Shown here in pieces: positions 50,480 to 59,209 of a DNA stretch of 64,000 bases. The position numbers and the translations under genes were made by a program. The stretch is from Bacillota bacterium (GTDB lineage: Bacteria > Bacillota > Negativicutes > Sporomusales > UBA7701): the NCBI GenBank assembly GCA_023415775.1, contig JAEZJM010000035.1, positions 62,001 through 126,000 on the forward strand. The letters run 5' to 3'. Within the stretch, counting starts at the first letter, position 1. Every line of letters begins with the position of its first letter. Under the pieces are notes generated by a model that was not told the origin of the DNA, did no database searches, and was given only the letters and a program-made list of their open reading frames with translations.

Positions 50480-51966
50480 ACATCCTCCTCGTCGAAGACG
50501 ACCGCGACAGCCGGGCCGGAGTGGCCGACTTCCTGCGCGAGCTCGGCCACCAGATCACCGAATGCGGCGACGGCGACCAAGCCCTCGCCCTGTTCGCCGC
50601 CGGCGACTTCCCCATGGTGCTGTCCGACATCAAAATGCCGCGCCTTTCGGGGATTGAGCTCCTCAAACGCATCAAGGCCTTGGACGGCGAAAAAGCGTGC
50701 GACATCGTCCTCTTCACCGGCCACGGCGACATGGTCACTGCCATCGAAGCCCTGCGGGCCGGCGCCTACGACTACCTCCTCAAACCCATCAGCGTCGCCG
50801 AGCTTGCCGCCATCACCGAACGCATCGCCGAACACCAGTCCCTCCTCCGCGAAAATCGGGCGCTCACCCGCCGCTTTAGCGACGAAGTACGGGCCGCCAC
50901 CGCAGAAACGCAACGGGAGCTCACGCGGCTGAAAAAACTCGCCAGCCAGGCCGCCGGCCTCGACAACATCGCCTTCTTCGCCCCCGCAATGCGGCGCATC
51001 GCCGCCCAAGCCGCCAGATACCACCAGGACCGGTCGATGCCCGTCCTCATCGAAGGCGAAACAGGCACCGGCAAAGAAATCATCGCCCGCATCATCCACT
51101 ACGGCGACTGCAAAGACCCCGCCCCGCTCGTCGACATCAACTGCGCCGCGCTCACCGGCAGCCTCTTCGAAAGCGAACTGTTCGGCTACGAGCCCGGCGC
51201 CTTCACCGGCGGTCTCACCCGGGGGCAAAAAGGCAAGCTCGACCTAGCCCAGGGCGGCACCGTCCTCCTCGACGAAGTAGGCGAAATCCCCCTCGACCTG
51301 CAGGGCAAGCTGCTCAGGGTCATCCAGGAAAAAGAATTCTACCGCGTGGGCGGCCTCAAAAAAGTGTCCGCCGACGTGCGCATAATCTGCGCCACCAACG
51401 CCGACCTCGGGCAGCGGGTCGAGCGGGGGACCTTCCGCAAAGACCTCTTCTACCGCCTTAAAGTAGGTCACATCGTCATCCCGCCCCTCCGGCAGCGCCG
51501 CGAGGAGATCCTGCCCCTCGCCGAACTCTTCCTCCACCAATTCGCCGTCCTCAAAGGGCGTCGCTTCAAAAAAATCGACCCGACCGCCGCCGAGCTGCTG
51601 CTCGCCTACGACTGGCCGGGCAATGTCCGCGAACTACGCAACACCATGGAATGGGTGGCCTTCATGCACGACGACGCCGTCGTCAATCCCGCCCACCTCG
51701 GCGGCCTCGCCACCGGTCTCCCTCCCCTGAACCCAAACCGCGAAGCCGCCGCTACGGGCCAGGCGCTCAACCCCGCCGAATTCGTCCTGCCGGCCGCCGG
51801 CTTCAGCCTCGAAGACTACGTCGACCGCATCGTCCGGCAGGCCATGACCCTCTGCCACGGCAACAAGACCGCCGCCGCCCGCTACCTCGACATATCGCGC
51901 CGCTCCCTGTACTGCCGCCTGGCAAAAAAGAAAAGCACAAACGCCCCGCGCTGCGATGCCGAATAA
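50476..51966 (+). CDS. Sigma54-dependent response regulator, NtrC family
   Basis: The 496-residue regulator has a receiver domain with Asp51 (LSDIKMP), a coiled linker, an AAA+ domain with Walker A GETGTGKE and Walker B GGTVLLDEVGEIP, and a Fis-type DNA-binding helix pair (NKTAAARYLDISRRSLYCRL). The sigma54-contact loop reads GAFTGG instead of GAFTGA. It should activate sigma54 promoters when phosphorylated by the upstream kinase. ATG 50476 overlaps the kinase stop (ATGA). The targets are not visible; no -24/-12 promoter was recognised nearby. Confidence 0.93.
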   Translation: MNILLVEDDRDSRAGVADFLRELGHQITECGDGDQALALFAAGDFPMVLSDIKMPRLSGIELLKRIKALDGEKACDIVLFTGHGDMVTAIEALRAGAYDYLLKPISVAELAAITERIAEHQSLLRENRALTRRFSDEVRAATAETQRELTRLKKLASQAAGLDNIAFFAPAMRRIAAQAARYHQDRSMPVLIEGETGTGKEIIARIIHYGDCKDPAPLVDINCAALTGSLFESELFGYEPGAFTGGLTRGQKGKLDLAQGGTVLLDEVGEIPLDLQGKLLRVIQEKEFYRVGGLKKVSADVRIICATNADLGQRVERGTFRKDLFYRLKVGHIVIPPLRQRREEILPLAELFLHQFAVLKGRRFKKIDPTAAELLLAYDWPGNVRELRNTMEWVAFMHDDAVVNPAHLGGLATGLPPLNPNREAAATGQALNPAEFVLPAAGFSLEDYVDRIVRQAMTLCHGNKTAAARYLDISRRSLYCRLAKKKSTNAPRCDAE

Positions 51967-52020
51967 TAACAGCCGCCCCCGACGAAAACTAACAGCATAA
52001 TAATCGTCGGAGGTGACATC

Positions 52021-52164
52021 ATGGCGAACACCTATACATTTTGGAACGGCAAAAACTTAGCCGGCCGGCAGGAATTCCTCGACGTAGGCAACGAGCCCGA
52101 CTGCGACTCGTGCGCCTTCCGGTGCGTCGAAGGCACTGAAACGGTAAGCGGCGACGAGTTGTAA
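52021..52164 (+). CDS. Small Cys-containing protein, 47 residues
   Basis: ATG 52021 follows CGGAGGTGA at ideal spacing, and a strong terminator begins one base after the stop. The product (MANTYTFWNGKNLAGRQEF start) contains CDSCAFRC, three Cys that could bind a metal. It is too short to assign. It lies between the response regulator and repeat copy C. Confidence 0.6.
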   Translation: MANTYTFWNGKNLAGRQEFLDVGNEPDCDSCAFRCVEGTETVSGDEL

Positions 52165-52165
52165 C

Positions 52166-52196
52166 AAAAAAGAGCGCTTAATCTGCGCTCTTTTTT
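52166..52196. terminator. Terminator after the small Cys protein
   Basis: AAAAAAGAGCGC pairs with GCGCTCTTTTTT around a 7-base loop; both strands have T runs. Confidence 0.9.
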
Positions 52197-52201
52197 CCTT
52201 G

Positions 52202-52382
52202 GCGGCCGTTGATAAGCGTCCATCTGCTGCGTTGTTCCGCCATCCGTTTGCTAGCGTACATCCGAGTACGCGGCCGGACGCCTGCGCCATCCATGGCGCG
52301 TCCGGCACTAGGCCCGTCCGGGGCCGTCGTCGCTGCGCGGATGGCGGAGCCGCCTTGCATCTGGGCACTTCTGAACGGCCGC
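52202..52382. repeat. Long palindromic repeat, copy C
   Basis: The left arm GCGGCCGTTGATAAGCGTCC and the complement of GGGCACTTCTGAACGGCCGC form the ends; CATCTG and GCATCTGG lie just inside. The centre contains CTAGCGTAC and GAGTACGCGG as in copies A and B, plus a CG-rich insertion. It lies between two genes, 22 bases from the end of the convergent kinase gene. Confidence 0.82.
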
Positions 52383-52404
52383 TCGCTGATATTTAGTTCA
52401 ATAA

Positions 52405-54411
52405 TTACTCGCACAGTACCGGGAAAGTCACCGTAAACGTCGTCCCGCACGGCCCGCTGTCGAACGAAATAGTGGCGTTGTGACGGGCGGCGATACTGTA
52501 GCACACCGCCAGACCGAGCCCCACCCCGAAATCCTTGGTGGTGAAGAACGGCGTGCCGATCTTGTCGGCGATATCGGCCGGGATACCCTTGCCCTGGTCT
52601 TGCACCGACAAAGTAATCCGGTCGTCGTCGCAGGACGTTCTGATGGTCAGCACACCGCCGGGCGGCATGGCATCGAGGCCATTGCGCACCAGATTGATAA
52701 TCAGCTGGCGGATCTCCTTCTCGTCCAGGGCGATGGCGGGGATATCCGCCAGATCGGTCTTGACCGTCTTGTTATAAAGGATGGCGCCCGCTTCCAGGAG
52801 GGGCAGCAGCATCGCGATAATATTATTGAGGTTGCCCTCCCTAAGGTCCACCGCCTTATTCTTGGCCAGAGAGAGAAACTCGGTGATGATCGAATTGGCC
52901 CGGTCGAGCTCCTGGATCATCAGGTCGAAGTGGGTGCTGTGGTTGGAGAAATCGGGCTTGATGCTCAGCATCTGGAGAAAACCGCGCACAGTCGTCAGCG
53001 GGTTGCGGATCTCGTGGCCGATCCCGGCCGCCATCGCCCCGATAAGATTGAGGCGGTCGAGGCGGGCGATCTCCTTCTCCACCCGCTTGCGTTCGCTGAT
53101 ATCGTGGGAGATGCACACCATGCAGGGCCGGTCGTCGAGCTGGATGAGATGGGAATTGACCTCCACCGGGATGGTCAGGTCTTCGCTCGTTATAAACGCG
53201 CTCTCGCTCAGCGTATGCTTCTGGGCGTAAAGCAGCTCGATCTTCTCGCGGGTATCGCCGCGGTACTCAAGGGGGACGATATCGACCGGCGTCCGCTGCA
53301 GCAGCTCCTCGCGGCTGTAGCCCAAGCGCCGGCAGGCCGTCTCGTTGGCGTCGATGATCAGGCCCGGCTGGCAGTCCGGGCTTATCTCGGCAATGAAAAT
53401 TATGTCGTGGATACTGTTGAACAGCATCCGGTAGCGTTCCTCGCTCTGGCGCAGGGCATTTTCCGCCGCCTTGCTCGCCGCCAGTCCGCGGCGCAGCGTA
53501 CCGTGCTCGGCGGCATTGGCGAACGCCACCGCCGCCAGATCGGCGAATCTCGCCAGCAGGGAAATCTCATCCTCGCGGAAATGAAAATCCTCATCCGGCG
53601 AATAGAGACCCAACACACCCATAACCTGCGAGCCCCGCTTCAGCGGCACCGCTACCGTCGCCGGTTCGGCCTCCCGGCCCTCCCCGGGGTCGACGGCCAG
53701 CAGCCGCAGGTTCTGTGCAACCGCCGGCTCGCCCGTCTGCCAGACCCTGCCCACCAGGCCCTCGCCCGGCGCCACCGTCGGGCTCAGCGGTCCGCCGACC
53801 TCCGGCACCTTCAGTTCGAGCGCTCCGGCCGCCTCATTATAAAGATAGATAAAACCGTAAGGTGCGTCCACCAGAGCGCCGGCGCGGTGGGCGAGGGCGA
53901 CGAGCAGGTCGCTCTCGTCGAGTTTGTCCAGCACCTCCAGAAAAGAATCCTTAAGCAGAGTCAGGTTGCCATGCTCGAGGAGCAGGCGCTGCTCCGACAG
54001 CTTGCGGCGGGTGATATCGCGGAAAATCGCCATCACGAACTCGTGCTCGCCGATGTTGATCTTCTTAAGAAAGCCTTCCACCCAGAAATCGCGGCCCGAT
54101 TTATTCTTAGCTTTCCATTCCACCAACTGGGGGGTTCCCGCCGCCGCCTCCCGGAAGCGGCGTTGCGCCTCCTCGGCAGTATACGGATATTCCCCCGGCG
54201 GCATCGTCACGATGCCGAGGTTGCGGACATCGTCGGATGCGTAGCCGAACAACTCGCGCGCCTTATCGTTCATGGTGACGATCGCGCCGGTGCCGATATG
54301 ATGGAGCAGGATGGCTTCTTGGGCCTGATTGAAGACCACGAAATCCGACGGGGTAAAAAACGGCCTCGGCACCGCCAGTTCGGCTGGGGCGTGCTTTTTA
54401 GCTTTCTCCAT
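52405..54411 (-). CDS. Orphan PAS-GAF-PAS sensor histidine kinase, sporulation-kinase type
   Basis: The 668-residue kinase has no membrane helix: PAS (about 20-135), GAF (about 155-305), PAS (about 325-440), HisKA and ATPase. The phosphorylation box GIGHEIRNPLTTVRGFLQML closely resembles the Kin kinases that feed Spo0A, and no response regulator is next to it. The ATPase domain shows LIINLVRNGLDAMPPGG, GKGIP and GVGLGLAVCYSI. ATG 54411 follows GGAGGT. It may start the sporulation phosphorelay or phosphorylate Spo0A directly; this is inferred from the motif. Confidence 0.88.
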   Translation of the reverse strand: MEKAKKHAPAELAVPRPFFTPSDFVVFNQAQEAILLHHIGTGAIVTMNDKARELFGYASDDVRNLGIVTMPPGEYPYTAEEAQRRFREAAAGTPQLVEWKAKNKSGRDFWVEGFLKKINIGEHEFVMAIFRDITRRKLSEQRLLLEHGNLTLLKDSFLEVLDKLDESDLLVALAHRAGALVDAPYGFIYLYNEAAGALELKVPEVGGPLSPTVAPGEGLVGRVWQTGEPAVAQNLRLLAVDPGEGREAEPATVAVPLKRGSQVMGVLGLYSPDEDFHFREDEISLLARFADLAAVAFANAAEHGTLRRGLAASKAAENALRQSEERYRMLFNSIHDIIFIAEISPDCQPGLIIDANETACRRLGYSREELLQRTPVDIVPLEYRGDTREKIELLYAQKHTLSESAFITSEDLTIPVEVNSHLIQLDDRPCMVCISHDISERKRVEKEIARLDRLNLIGAMAAGIGHEIRNPLTTVRGFLQMLSIKPDFSNHSTHFDLMIQELDRANSIITEFLSLAKNKAVDLREGNLNNIIAMLLPLLEAGAILYNKTVKTDLADIPAIALDEKEIRQLIINLVRNGLDAMPPGGVLTIRTSCDDDRITLSVQDQGKGIPADIADKIGTPFFTTKDFGVGLGLAVCYSIAARHNATISFDSGPCGTTFTVTFPVLCE

Positions 54412-54557
54412 GCTTACCTCCGGTAAAATGGCAGGGTAATTCTCCGGTAATTATATTAGACAGACGACGACAAATACCTTCCAGTTCGGTGCCAATATTT
54501 GCCTTAATTTGTATTTTTTTGGGCAAAGCGTTATTAACGCCACAAGATATTGCGGTA

Positions 54558-54612
54558 TTGACGCCGGCGCGTGAAAGAGCTATGATAAAACCATAATACC
54601 CTACCGGGGTAT
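54558..54612 (+). promoter_or_regulatory. csoR promoter with CsoR-type copper operator
   Basis: TTGACG (54558-54563) and TATGAT (54581-54586) are 17 bases apart. The inverted repeat AATACCCTACCGGGGTAT (54595-54612) covers the likely transcription start and matches the CsoR box of ATACCC/GGGGTAT. CsoR would repress the operon until Cu(I) binds. Confidence 0.85.
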
Positions 54613-54628
54613 GGTATAGGAGGCAGCA

Positions 54629-54898
54629 ATGCGGAGAACACAAAGCGAACAAGACAAGCTCCTGGCCCAGATCAGCCGCATCGAGGGACAGGTAAGGGGG
54701 ATCGGCAAGATGATCGCCGCCGACCGCTACTGCATCGACGTCCTCATCCAGGTGCAGGCGGCCCGCGCCGCCCTCACCAGGGTCGGCCTGCTCATCCTCG
54801 AAGACCATGCCAAAGGGTGTGTCGTCGACGCCGTCCAACGCGGCGACGACAAGGTGATCGACGAACTCGTCGACGCCGTGAAAAAATTTGTGAGGTGA
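54629..54898 (+). CDS. csoR: Copper-sensing repressor CsoR
   Basis: The 89-residue repressor has the Cu(I) ligands of CsoR: Cys35, His60 and Cys64 (RYCIDV and EDHAKGC). It is the first gene of the copper operon and lies 16 bases after its own operator. ATG 54629 follows AGGAGGCAGC. The copper ATPase starts 5 bases after its stop. Confidence 0.95.
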   Translation: MRRTQSEQDKLLAQISRIEGQVRGIGKMIAADRYCIDVLIQVQAARAALTRVGLLILEDHAKGCVVDAVQRGDDKVIDELVDAVKKFVR

Positions 54899-54903
54899 TC
54901 CCA

Positions 54904-57285
54904 TTGACCCGCGATACCTACAGCGTCACGGGCATGACCTGCTCCGCCTGCGCCGCTCGCGTCGAAAAAGGCGTGGCCGCCATGCCCGGCGTGGCCGCCG
55001 TCAACGTCAACTTCGCTCTCGGCCGCCTCACCGTCGAATACGACCGGGCGGAGGTTACGCCGGACAATATAATAGCCAAAATCCGCGACCTCGGCTACGA
55101 CGTCGCTTTGAGCCGGCTGGAGTTTTCCATCGGCGGCATGAGCTGCGCCGCCTGCGCCGCCCGGGTCGAAAAAGCCGTCCGCAAGCTGCCCGGCGTCGTC
55201 GGCGCCAACGTAAACTTCGCCCTCGGCAAGCTCACCGTCGAGGCCGGCCCCGACCTAGCCGCCGCCACCGTTGCCACCGCCGTCGAAGAAGCCGGCTACC
55301 AGGCCGCCGCCGCCGCCGAAGGCCAGGCCGGCCGGGACCGGGAGCGGGCCGCCCGCGAAGCCGAGATCGGCCGCCAGAAAAAGCTGTTCGTCATCTCCGC
55401 CCTCCTGTCGCTGCCCCTCGCCCTCCACATGGTGCTCGACATCTTCAATGCCCACAGCGCCCTGCTCGCCAACCCCTACTTCCAGCTTGTCCTCGCCACC
55501 CCCGTCCAGTTCGGCGCCGGCTGGCAGTTCTACCGCGACTCCGTCAGCGCCCTCCGCCACGGCAGCGCCAACATGTCCGTCCTCGTAGCCCTCGGCACCA
55601 GCGCCGCCTTCCTCCTCAGCCTCTACAACACCGTCAGCGGCGTCAAGGCTGTCTACTACGAGACCTCCGCCATCCTCATCACCCTCATCATCCTCGGCCG
55701 CCTATTGGAGGCCAGGGCCAAGGGCCGCACCTCCGACGCCATCCGCAAGCTCATGGGCCTCGCCGCCAAGACCGCCCGCGTCGTGCGGGACGGGGCGGAG
55801 GAGGACATCCCCATCGAAGAAGTCCGCGTCGGCGATACCATCATCGTCCGCCCCGGCGAAAAAATCCCTGTCGACGGCGTCGTCACCGCCGGCGACTCGG
55901 CCGTTGACGAAGCCATGCTCACCGGCGAAAGCCTGCCGGTCGACAAAAAGCCCGGCGACAAAGTCTACGGCGCCACCATCAACAAATACGGCGCCTTCCG
56001 CTTCGAAGCCCACAAAATCGGCAAAGACACCGCCCTCGCCCAGATCGTCAAAGTCGTCGAAGAAGCCCAGGGCTCCAAAGCCCCCATCCAGCGCATCGCC
56101 GACATCATCTCCGGCTACTTCGTCCCCGCTGTCATCGCCGTCGCCGTCCTCACCTTCGCCGCCTGGTACCTCCTCCTCGCCCCCGGCGACCTCACCCGCG
56201 CCCTCCTCAACGCCACCGCCGTCCTCGTCATCGCCTGCCCCTGCGCCCTCGGTCTCGCCACCCCCACCTCGATCATGGTCGGCACCGGCCGCGGCGCCGA
56301 AAACGGCATCCTCTTCAAAGGCGGCGAACACCTCGAAAAAACCTACCAGCTCACCGCCGTCATCCTCGACAAAACCGGCACCGTCACCAAGGGCCAGCCC
56401 GCACTCACCGACCTCGTCGCCCTCGCCGGCGACGAAAGCGAGCTGCTCGCCCTCATCGCCGCCGCCGAAAAAGCCTCCGAGCACCCCCTGGCCGCCGCCA
56501 TCGTCCGCGGCGCGGCCGAACGGGGCATAACGCCGACAGCCGAGCCGACCGCCTTCGCAGCCGTACCCGGCGCGGGCGTCACCGCCACCGTCGCCGGCAA
56601 AGACCTCGCCGTCGGCACCCGCCGGCTCATGGACGAACAAGGCGTCGATATCGCCGCCAGCCTGAGCGCCGTGGAAAACCTCGAAGCCGCCGGCAAAACC
56701 GTCATGTTCGCCGCCGTCGACGGCCGGCTCGCCGCCCTCGTCGCCGTCGCCGACACCGTCAAGGAATCCTCGCGCGAAGCCATCGCCGCATTAACCGCCA
56801 TGGGCCTCGAAGTGTGGATGATAACCGGCGACAACCGCCGCACCGCCGAAGCCATCGCCCGCCAGGTCGGCGTCGAACACGTCATGGCCGAAGTCCTGCC
56901 CGCCAACAAGGCCGAACAGGTCGAACGCCTCCGCTCCCAGGGCAAGATCGTCGCCATGGTCGGCGACGGCATCAACGACGCCCCCGCCCTTGCCGCCGCC
57001 GACGTCGGCATCGCCATGGGCACCGGCGCCGACGTCGCCATCGAAGCCGGCGACGTCACCCTCATGCGCGGCGACCTGCGCGGCATCGCCGCCGCCATCA
57101 GCCTCAGCCGGGCCACCATGACCAACATCAAGCAAAATCTCTTCTGGGCCCTCGCCTACAACATCATCGGCATCCCCGTCGCCGCCGCCGGCTACCTCTC
57201 CCCGGTAATCGCCGGCGCCGCCATGGCCTTCAGCTCGGTTTCGGTCGTGACCAATGCGCTAAGATTACGCCGCGTAAAGCTGTAA
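54904..57285 (+). CDS. copA: Copper-exporting P1B-type ATPase
   Basis: This 793-residue pump exports Cu(I) across the inner membrane. Two N-terminal metal-binding domains carry GMTCSACAARV (about 10-20) and GMSCAACAARV (about 79-89). The core has TGESLPVDK, IACPCALGLATP with the CPC site, DKTGTVTKG with the phosphorylated Asp, SEHPLAAAI and GDGINDAPALAAADVGIAMG. Cu-specific residues lie in YNIIGIPVAAAG and AMAFSSVSVV. TTG 54904 follows GAGGTGATC just after csoR. Expression should follow CsoR. Confidence 0.96.
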   Translation: MTRDTYSVTGMTCSACAARVEKGVAAMPGVAAVNVNFALGRLTVEYDRAEVTPDNIIAKIRDLGYDVALSRLEFSIGGMSCAACAARVEKAVRKLPGVVGANVNFALGKLTVEAGPDLAAATVATAVEEAGYQAAAAAEGQAGRDRERAAREAEIGRQKKLFVISALLSLPLALHMVLDIFNAHSALLANPYFQLVLATPVQFGAGWQFYRDSVSALRHGSANMSVLVALGTSAAFLLSLYNTVSGVKAVYYETSAILITLIILGRLLEARAKGRTSDAIRKLMGLAAKTARVVRDGAEEDIPIEEVRVGDTIIVRPGEKIPVDGVVTAGDSAVDEAMLTGESLPVDKKPGDKVYGATINKYGAFRFEAHKIGKDTALAQIVKVVEEAQGSKAPIQRIADIISGYFVPAVIAVAVLTFAAWYLLLAPGDLTRALLNATAVLVIACPCALGLATPTSIMVGTGRGAENGILFKGGEHLEKTYQLTAVILDKTGTVTKGQPALTDLVALAGDESELLALIAAAEKASEHPLAAAIVRGAAERGITPTAEPTAFAAVPGAGVTATVAGKDLAVGTRRLMDEQGVDIAASLSAVENLEAAGKTVMFAAVDGRLAALVAVADTVKESSREAIAALTAMGLEVWMITGDNRRTAEAIARQVGVEHVMAEVLPANKAEQVERLRSQGKIVAMVGDGINDAPALAAADVGIAMGTGADVAIEAGDVTLMRGDLRGIAAAISLSRATMTNIKQNLFWALAYNIIGIPVAAAGYLSPVIAGAAMAFSSVSVVTNALRLRRVKL

Positions 57286-57298
57286 GGCTTTCCGCCGT

Positions 57299-57546
57299 AA
57301 GCATTGTTGAGTAGTGAGGGCCGCAGACGAACGGCGACTTTGCGGAAGATGCTACGCGCCCTTGGCGAAGCGGTCGTAGCGCCGCAGCACGCCCGGCCAT
57401 GGACGGCCGGGCGAGGAGCCATCTGTCACGGACGACAGTTGGCGACGGTGCTAGCGGCGCAAGACCCAAGCCTAGGGCGCGTGCTTCTGTAGCATAGGAG
57501 CCAGAGTCTGACGGTCCCTCACACAGGACCGGTTACGAACAGACAA
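57299..57546 (+). ncRNA. Structured element with nested stems and two CANGGANG hairpin loops
   Basis: No ORF fits this gap. Nested arms pair across about 210 bases: 57314-57328 with 57506-57522, 57349-57365 with 57471-57482 and GTAGCAT at 57489, and 57377-57390 with 57448-57460. At the tip are two hairpins, GCCCGGCC-ATGGAC-GGCCGGGC (57391-57412) and CTGTC-ACGGAC-GACAG (57423-57438), joined by GAGGAGCC. Both loops fit the CsrA-type CANGGANG motif. It could be an RNA that titrates a CsrA-like protein, or a dispersed palindromic element. It is followed by a terminator, and the strand is chosen from that. Confidence 0.55.
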
Positions 57547-57549
57547 ATC

Positions 57550-57596
57550 AAAAAGCAGCGGCCCGCCGGAATAACCGGCGGGCCGCTGCTTTTTTC
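57550..57596. terminator. Bidirectional terminator
   Basis: AAAAGCAGCGGCCCGCCGG and its complement form a 19-bp stem around AATAA, with T runs on both strands. It ends the copA side and the convergent WrbA-type gene. Confidence 0.93.
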
Positions 57597-57598
57597 TC

Positions 57599-58210
57599 TT
57601 ACCTGATTAGTTTCGCGGCGATCGTCGCCACATGCCTGCCCTGATAACGGGCGCCGGCCAGCTCGATCTCGTTAGGCTGCCTGCCGCCGTCCCCGCCGGC
57701 TATCGTCGACGCCCCGTACGGCGAGCAGCCGGCAATCTCCGCGACCGTCGTCTGCCCCTGATAGCTGTACGGCAGACCCACAATCACCATCCCGTGGTGC
57801 AGCAGCGTGATATGGAAACTCAGCAGCGTCGACTCCTGGCCGCCGTGCTGCGTGCCGCTGCTCGTAAACACGCTCCCGGCCTTGCCCACCAGCTTGCCCT
57901 GCGCCCACAGCCCGCCGGTGGCGTCAAGGAACTGGCGCATCTGGCCGCACATATTGCCGAACCTGGTCGGTGAGCCGAAAATGATGGCATCGGCCGCCGC
58001 CAGCTCCTCCACCGTGCAGACCGGGATATGCGCCATACCCTTCTGGGCCTCGGTGGCGCCCATCTTCGCCAGCACCTCGGCGCTCAGCGTCTCCGGCACA
58101 CGCCTGAGGACAGCCTCCGCTCCCGGCGCCTCCCGCACCCCCTCAGCCACCGCCTCGGCCATCCGGTGAATATGACCGTACATGGAATAATAAACGATTA
58201 AAACCTTCAC
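57599..58210 (-). CDS. WrbA-type NAD(P)H:quinone oxidoreductase (flavodoxin-like)
   Basis: The 203-residue flavoprotein reduces quinones by two electrons in the cytoplasm and protects against oxidative stress. It opens VLIVYYSMYGHIHRMAEAV, the FMN phosphate loop, and has FGSPTRFGNMCGQMRQFLD, TSSGTQHGGQE and GCSPYGASTIAG, the WrbA signatures. GTG 58210 follows AAGGAGG. It is monocistronic and convergent with copA. Confidence 0.94.
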   Translation of the reverse strand: MKVLIVYYSMYGHIHRMAEAVAEGVREAPGAEAVLRRVPETLSAEVLAKMGATEAQKGMAHIPVCTVEELAAADAIIFGSPTRFGNMCGQMRQFLDATGGLWAQGKLVGKAGSVFTSSGTQHGGQESTLLSFHITLLHHGMVIVGLPYSYQGQTTVAEIAGCSPYGASTIAGGDGGRQPNEIELAGARYQGRHVATIAAKLIR

Positions 58211-58403
58211 ATTATCGCCTCCTTAACAATTAACGGCATTATAGGTATTATTTTATTCGTTCGTCCTGTTTTTAGTCGCTTCCTGCCGCATTTTTTACGA
58301 ATATCGGGGAAAAATGCGCGCCGATGCAGACTTGCCCCGCTAAGGCATTATATCCCGTTCATGCCCTGCTTTTTGCCGGGAACAATAATAACGGACCAAC
58401 AGA

Positions 58404-58435
58404 AAAGAACCGTCGCCGCACCGTGATGGTTCTTT
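58404..58435 (+). other. Stem-loop in the terC leader
   Basis: AAAGAACCGTC pairs with GATGGTTCTTT around a 10-base loop, with a weak following T run. The gap 58211-58543 holds no gene. No yybP-ykoY manganese riboswitch, common before such genes, was recognised. Confidence 0.4.
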
Positions 58436-58468
58436 CGCTTTACAACAAAGGATATTCAAAAAGACTTA

Positions 58469-58524
58469 GGCCGTTCAGAAATGCCCAGATGCGCAACGAC
58501 GCAGATGGGCGCTTATCAACGACC
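58469..58524. repeat. Short palindromic repeat, copy D
   Basis: The 56-bp hairpin is made of the outer arms only: GGCCGTTCAGAAATGCCCAG and the complement of CATCTGCG-side arm GGTCGTTGATAAGCGCCC. It matches the ends of copy C joined almost directly. It lies 20 bases before the TerC-type gene. Confidence 0.78.
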
Positions 58525-58543
58525 GTAGAAGGAAGGTGATCAT

Positions 58544-59209
58544 ATGGAGTATCTGACAGCCTTATTCAGCATCATCATGATCAACCTCCTCCTCAGCGGC
58601 GACAACGCCCTCGTCATCGCCCTCGCCAGCCGCAAGCTGCCACCCGCGCAGCAGCGCCAGGCCATCTTATGGGGCGGCGCCGGCGCCGTCGGCATGCGCA
58701 TCATCCTCACCCTCGTCGCTGTGCTGCTCCTCAAAGTGCCCTACCTCCAGATCGCCGGCGGCCTTCTCCTGCAGTGGGTCGCCATCAAACTTGTCGCCGA
58801 CGACCATAATGCCGAAGAAGATGTCGAAGCGGCCGGCAACCTATGGGACGCTGTCAAAACCATCCTCGTCGCCGACCTCGTCATGAGCCTCGACAACGTC
58901 ATCGCCATCGCCGGCGTCTCCCGCGGCAACATCAGCCTTCTCGTCATCGGCCTCGCCATCAGCATCCCCATCATCATCTGGGGCAGCGCCCTCATCACCA
59001 TGCTCATGCAGCGCTGGCCGGCCATCGTCGTCATCGGCGCCGCCTTCCTCGGCTGGACCGCCGGCGACATGCTCCTCGCCGACCCGGCCTCCCAGAACTT
59101 CGTCTCGTCCTATCCCTTCCTCCACTGGGCCGTCCCCGGCATCTTCGCCGCCGCGGTTGTGGCGTTCAATTTCCTCAAAGACCGCCCGCGGGCGCGAAAC
59201 GGCCGGTGA
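58544..59209 (+). CDS. TerC-family membrane protein (YjbE type)
   Basis: The 221-residue protein has seven probable helices and the two TerC motifs with acidic residues: LLLSGDNALVIALASRKL (about 15-32) and DLVMSLDNVIAIAGVS (about 109-124). Bacterial relatives export Mn2+ or help load exported metalloenzymes. ATG 58544 follows GAAGGAAGGTGA. Palindromic repeats lie on both sides (copy D upstream, copy E over the stop). Confidence 0.9.
   Translation: MEYLTALFSIIMINLLLSGDNALVIALASRKLPPAQQRQAILWGGAGAVGMRIILTLVAVLLLKVPYLQIAGGLLLQWVAIKLVADDHNAEEDVEAAGNLWDAVKTILVADLVMSLDNVIAIAGVSRGNISLLVIGLAISIPIIIWGSALITMLMQRWPAIVVIGAAFLGWTAGDMLLADPASQNFVSSYPFLHWAVPGIFAAAVVAFNFLKDRPRARNGR

Noticed and set aside
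58211..58543. Manganese (yybP-ykoY) riboswitch before the TerC-type gene
   Set aside because: The conserved loops of that riboswitch are not present; only a simple stem-loop and a palindromic repeat were found.
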